Shown: in pieces, positions 12,071 to 13,963 of the stretch
Layout: every line of letters begins with the position of its first letter
Position numbering within the stretch: the stretch's first letter is position 1
Assembly (NCBI GenBank): GCA_003519585.1
Contig: DOWL01000168.1
Location: forward strand, 3,571 to 17,533
Length of the DNA: 13,963 nucleotides
Origin: Nocardioides sp.
Lineage (GTDB): Bacteria; Actinomycetota; Actinomycetes; Propionibacteriales; Nocardioidaceae
Direction: 5' to 3'
Program-made: the position numbers and the translations under genes
The notes under the pieces: model-generated
Seen by the model: the letters and a program-made list of their open reading frames with translations, nothing else
Databases searched by the model: none
Told to the model about the DNA's origin: nothing

Positions 12071-12784
12071 ATGGAGATCGCGGATCGCGTCATCATCATC
12101 ACCGGTGCCAGCTCGGGGATCGGCCAGCACACGGCCACGCACCTGGCCGCCCTGGGTGCCCGGCTCGTCCTGGCCGCACGGGACGCCGAGGCCCTGACCA
12201 TGCTGGCGAAGGAGCTCCCCGGGGCTCTCGCCGTCCCTACCGACGTGACCAAGCCCGACGAGGCCGTGCGGCTCGTTGAAGAGACCCTCGCCCGGTTCGG
12301 GCGGATCGACGTGCTGGTCAACAACGCCGGGCGGGCCATGGCCAAGCCCGTCGAACACATCGACCTCGACGAGTACCGACAGCTCTGGGACCTCAACGTG
12401 ATCGCACCGCTGCGGCTGATGCAGCTGGTCATCCCCGGCATGCGCGAGAGCGGGGGAGGCCAGATCGTCAACATCAGCTCCCAGGCCTCGACCAAGTACA
12501 TCCCGTTCATCGCCGGCTACGCCTCGACCAAGTTCGCCCTCAACAACCTGTCGCTGACAGCCCGCGAAGAGCTCGCCAAGGACGCGATCACGGTCAGCAT
12601 TGTCAAGCCGGGCATCGTCGACACCGACTTCGGCAAGAACACCCCGAGCCCCGAACCCGACGCCCTGCGTCTCGCCCCCGACGGCACCCTGCTGCCGCAT
12701 GTCATCGCCCCCGCGGCGGTCGCCGCCGCGGTCGCCGACGTGATCCGCTCCGGAGAAGCCGAGCTCGACCTCGTCGAGGGGTAG
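12071..12784 (+). CDS. Short-chain dehydrogenase/reductase (SDR)
   Basis: A 237-residue classical SDR, an NAD(P)-dependent oxidoreductase with a Rossmann fold. It shows the cofactor motif TGASSGIG (residues 11-18), NNAG (84-87), active-site N109, S137 and the YxxxK pair Y150-K154 (YASTK). The arginines at 31 and 37 after the second strand suggest NADP preference, weakly. Substrate unknown. A good AAGGA lies six bases before the ATG. Downstream of tetR2 in the same orientation and convergent with the lipoprotein gene. An SDR paired with a TetR gene is a common induced detoxification or secondary-metabolism arrangement; the exact role is unassigned. Confidence 0.95.
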   Translation: MEIADRVIIITGASSGIGQHTATHLAALGARLVLAARDAEALTMLAKELPGALAVPTDVTKPDEAVRLVEETLARFGRIDVLVNNAGRAMAKPVEHIDLDEYRQLWDLNVIAPLRLMQLVIPGMRESGGGQIVNISSQASTKYIPFIAGYASTKFALNNLSLTAREELAKDAITVSIVKPGIVDTDFGKNTPSPEPDALRLAPDGTLLPHVIAPAAVAAAVADVIRSGEAELDLVEG

Positions 12785-12827
12785 GCGTCAGGAGCCGCGA
12801 CAGTCCCGGCCCGATCGGGCAGCTGGA

Positions 12828-13709
12828 TCAGTGGTCGTGGAGAATCCGCGTCTGCCAGGTCTGTCCGTCGTCGGTCGACTCGTACACGCCGCTCTCGGTG
12901 GCCGCATGCCATCTGCCATCCACGGCATCGAGCGCTTCGGCCGGGCCGTCGAGTTGTCCTGCCTCCTGCCAATTGGTGGCGTCTGAGCTGCTCATGACGG
13001 TGCCGTCGGCGGCGATGCCGACCAGCGGTCCGCCTGGTTGCCAGTCGATCGCCGTGAGCGTCGGTGCGCCGGGTACTGGTCGGGGTTCTTGTCCGTTGGC
13101 GGACCGGATGAGGGCGCCTCGGTCGGTGGTGGCGTAGACGGTGCTGGGGTCGGCCGGGTCCGCGGCGAGGTCGTACAGCGGCTGGGTGGTGATTGTCGTC
13201 CAGTTCTTCCGGTCGGTCGTCGTCAGGAGTGACCCGCTCGTTGAGTCGTAGGCGTAGATGCGGTCTCCGACCGGTTCAATAGCGTGCAGGTCTGCGTCCC
13301 CGAGCAGCGACACGGTGTCCCAGGTCTGGGCGCCGTCGGTGGACTCTATGAGGCCCAGGCTCGATGGCAAGCGCTCGCGTAGGTCGGGGTGGCCGGAGCC
13401 GAGGAAGTGCCCCGCACCGACGACGGCGAAGCCCATCGTGTCTTGCCACCGGTCGGCGACCCGCTCGTGAGTTCCGTCCTGGGCGACGCGGAAGACGCCG
13501 AAGTGCGAGGCGACGTACAGGGTGCCGTCACCGGGGTCGACTCCGAGGCCGTGCACATGGCCTAGCGCATTTTCCTCAGCCGCGTTCGGTGCCCCGGGCG
13601 GTGAGGGACTGTCACTGGCGCTGCAACCCGAGAGAAGGATCAGCGCCGTCCCTGCGGCGATGGCGGCGATGGTCGCACTTGTGACTTTGCGCTGAGGGCG
13701 TCGGAACAT
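12828..13709 (-). CDS. F510_1955-type BNR-repeat lipoprotein
   Basis: A 293-residue secreted lipoprotein. The N-terminus is a lipoprotein signal peptide: basic RRPQRK, hydrophobic stretch, lipobox LSGC with the modified cysteine at residue 29. The mature part is a beta-propeller-like series of sialidase/BNR-type repeats: HVHGLGVDPGDGTLYVASH early on, an imperfect Asp-box STDGAQTW, and a canonical STDDGQTW near the C-terminus (278-285). The family is annotated as F510_1955 glycosylhydrolase, but no glycosidase active site is evident and the function is unproven. ATG 13709 is preferred over GTG 13715 because GGAG sits five bases ahead of the ATG and directly abuts the GTG. It follows the DUF305 gene on the same strand. 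Confidence 0.88.
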   Translation of the reverse strand: MFRRPQRKVTSATIAAIAAGTALILLSGCSASDSPSPPGAPNAAEENALGHVHGLGVDPGDGTLYVASHFGVFRVAQDGTHERVADRWQDTMGFAVVGAGHFLGSGHPDLRERLPSSLGLIESTDGAQTWDTVSLLGDADLHAIEPVGDRIYAYDSTSGSLLTTTDRKNWTTITTQPLYDLAADPADPSTVYATTDRGALIRSANGQEPRPVPGAPTLTAIDWQPGGPLVGIAADGTVMSSSDATNWQEAGQLDGPAEALDAVDGRWHAATESGVYESTDDGQTWQTRILHDH

Positions 13710-13773
13710 GATCACTCCGTGGGTCGGGCGGGGGTATCGGTCGGCCGGTCACCGAAGCTGCGGCGATCCTGCG

Positions 13774-13963
13774 TCAGGAGCCGAGCAGCGCCTTCATCTT
13801 GTCGATCTCGGCGGTCTGCGTCTCCACGACGGCTGCGGCGAGGTTGACGGCCGGCTTGTACTGGCCGTTGTCCTGCTCTCCCTGGGCCATCTCGACGGCT
13901 CCTTCGTGGTGCTCGACCATCCTCTCGAGCCACATGGTCTGGAACTCGGAGTCGGGGGCGTTG
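13774..13963 (-). CDS. DUF305-domain protein, C-terminal part
   Basis: The gene enters from beyond the right edge; the last 62 residues are visible. They match the end of DUF305, a four-helix ferritin-like fold: MVEHHEGAVEMAQGEQDNG contains the conserved HHxGAxxMA signature with candidate metal-binding histidines, and the tail EIDKMKALLGS is typical. DUF305 proteins are usually exported and are frequent in copper and metal resistance loci. It lies 64 bases upstream of the lipoprotein start on the same strand, so the two are likely co-transcribed. Confidence 0.88.
   Translation of the reverse strand, partial: NAPDSEFQTMWLERMVEHHEGAVEMAQGEQDNGQYKPAVNLAAAVVETQTAEIDKMKALLGS

Noticed and set aside
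12809..12820. Palindrome GCCCGATCGGGC between the convergent SDR and lipoprotein genes as a terminator
   Set aside because: The palindrome has no loop and no T-run, so a stable RNA hairpin would have only about four pairs; not listed as a feature.
1..13963. CRISPR array, intact transposase or integrase
   Set aside because: No regularly spaced repeats of CRISPR size and no protein frame with transposase or recombinase motifs were seen on either strand.

Overview
The window is high-GC DNA with actinobacterial gene content: Tad/Flp pilus genes, an MmyB-type regulator, an MMPL transporter, TetR-controlled oxidoreductases, and a BNR-repeat lipoprotein next to a DUF305 protein. Genes often overlap by ATGA, and GTG or leaderless starts are plausible. 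It looks like a chromosomal or large-element segment of an actinomycete, perhaps a Nocardioides-like organism. The genus is a guess.

Left part (1-3330, minus strand): a tight operon for a Tad/Flp-type pilus or secretion apparatus. In transcription order it runs SAF-domain membrane protein, MinD/ParA-like protein, CpaF/TadA ATPase, then the start of a TadB-like membrane protein that leaves the window at base 1. The last three genes are joined by ATGA overlaps. The 326-bp region upstream (3331-3656) holds a conspicuous 34-bp dyad and an isolated DnaA-box-like sequence.

Defence module (3657-7150): the highlight of the window. A plus-strand operon of two overlapping genes encodes a DUF4365 PD-(D/E)xK nuclease fused to an APAZ domain, followed by a short prokaryotic Argonaute (MID-PIWI only, catalytic residues lost). 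This is the architecture of SPARDA (short pAgo plus DREN-APAZ), in which guide-directed target recognition by the pAgo is thought to unleash the partner nuclease as a population-level immune response. A divergent gene encodes a small regulator with two tandem XRE helix-turn-helix domains. The leader of the nuclease gene contains mutually exclusive stems next to its ribosome binding site.

Scar region (7151-8848): no intact gene. It holds a possible C-terminal remnant, short repeats, a strong hairpin terminator, a C-terminal fragment of an MmyB-family regulator with a nonsense codon (minus strand), and directly abutting it a C-terminal fragment of an MMPL transporter with two apparent 1-nt frameshifts (plus strand). 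This reads as a deletion or insertion scar on one side of the defence module.

Right part (8849-12784): a redox and regulator cluster. An aldo/keto reductase and an NADP-binding F420-dependent-type oxidoreductase lie on the minus strand, divergent from TetR regulator 1. The shared promoter region has two copies of a near-perfect palindrome (TAGACAGATCTGTCTA-like), evidently the TetR operators. A second TetR gene and an SDR oxidoreductase follow on the plus strand. A third inverted repeat with the same GACAGAT half-site overlaps the predicted promoter of the second TetR gene.

Right end (12828-13963, minus strand): an F510_1955-type BNR-repeat lipoprotein and the C-terminal part of a DUF305 protein, a pair often seen near copper/metal resistance genes.
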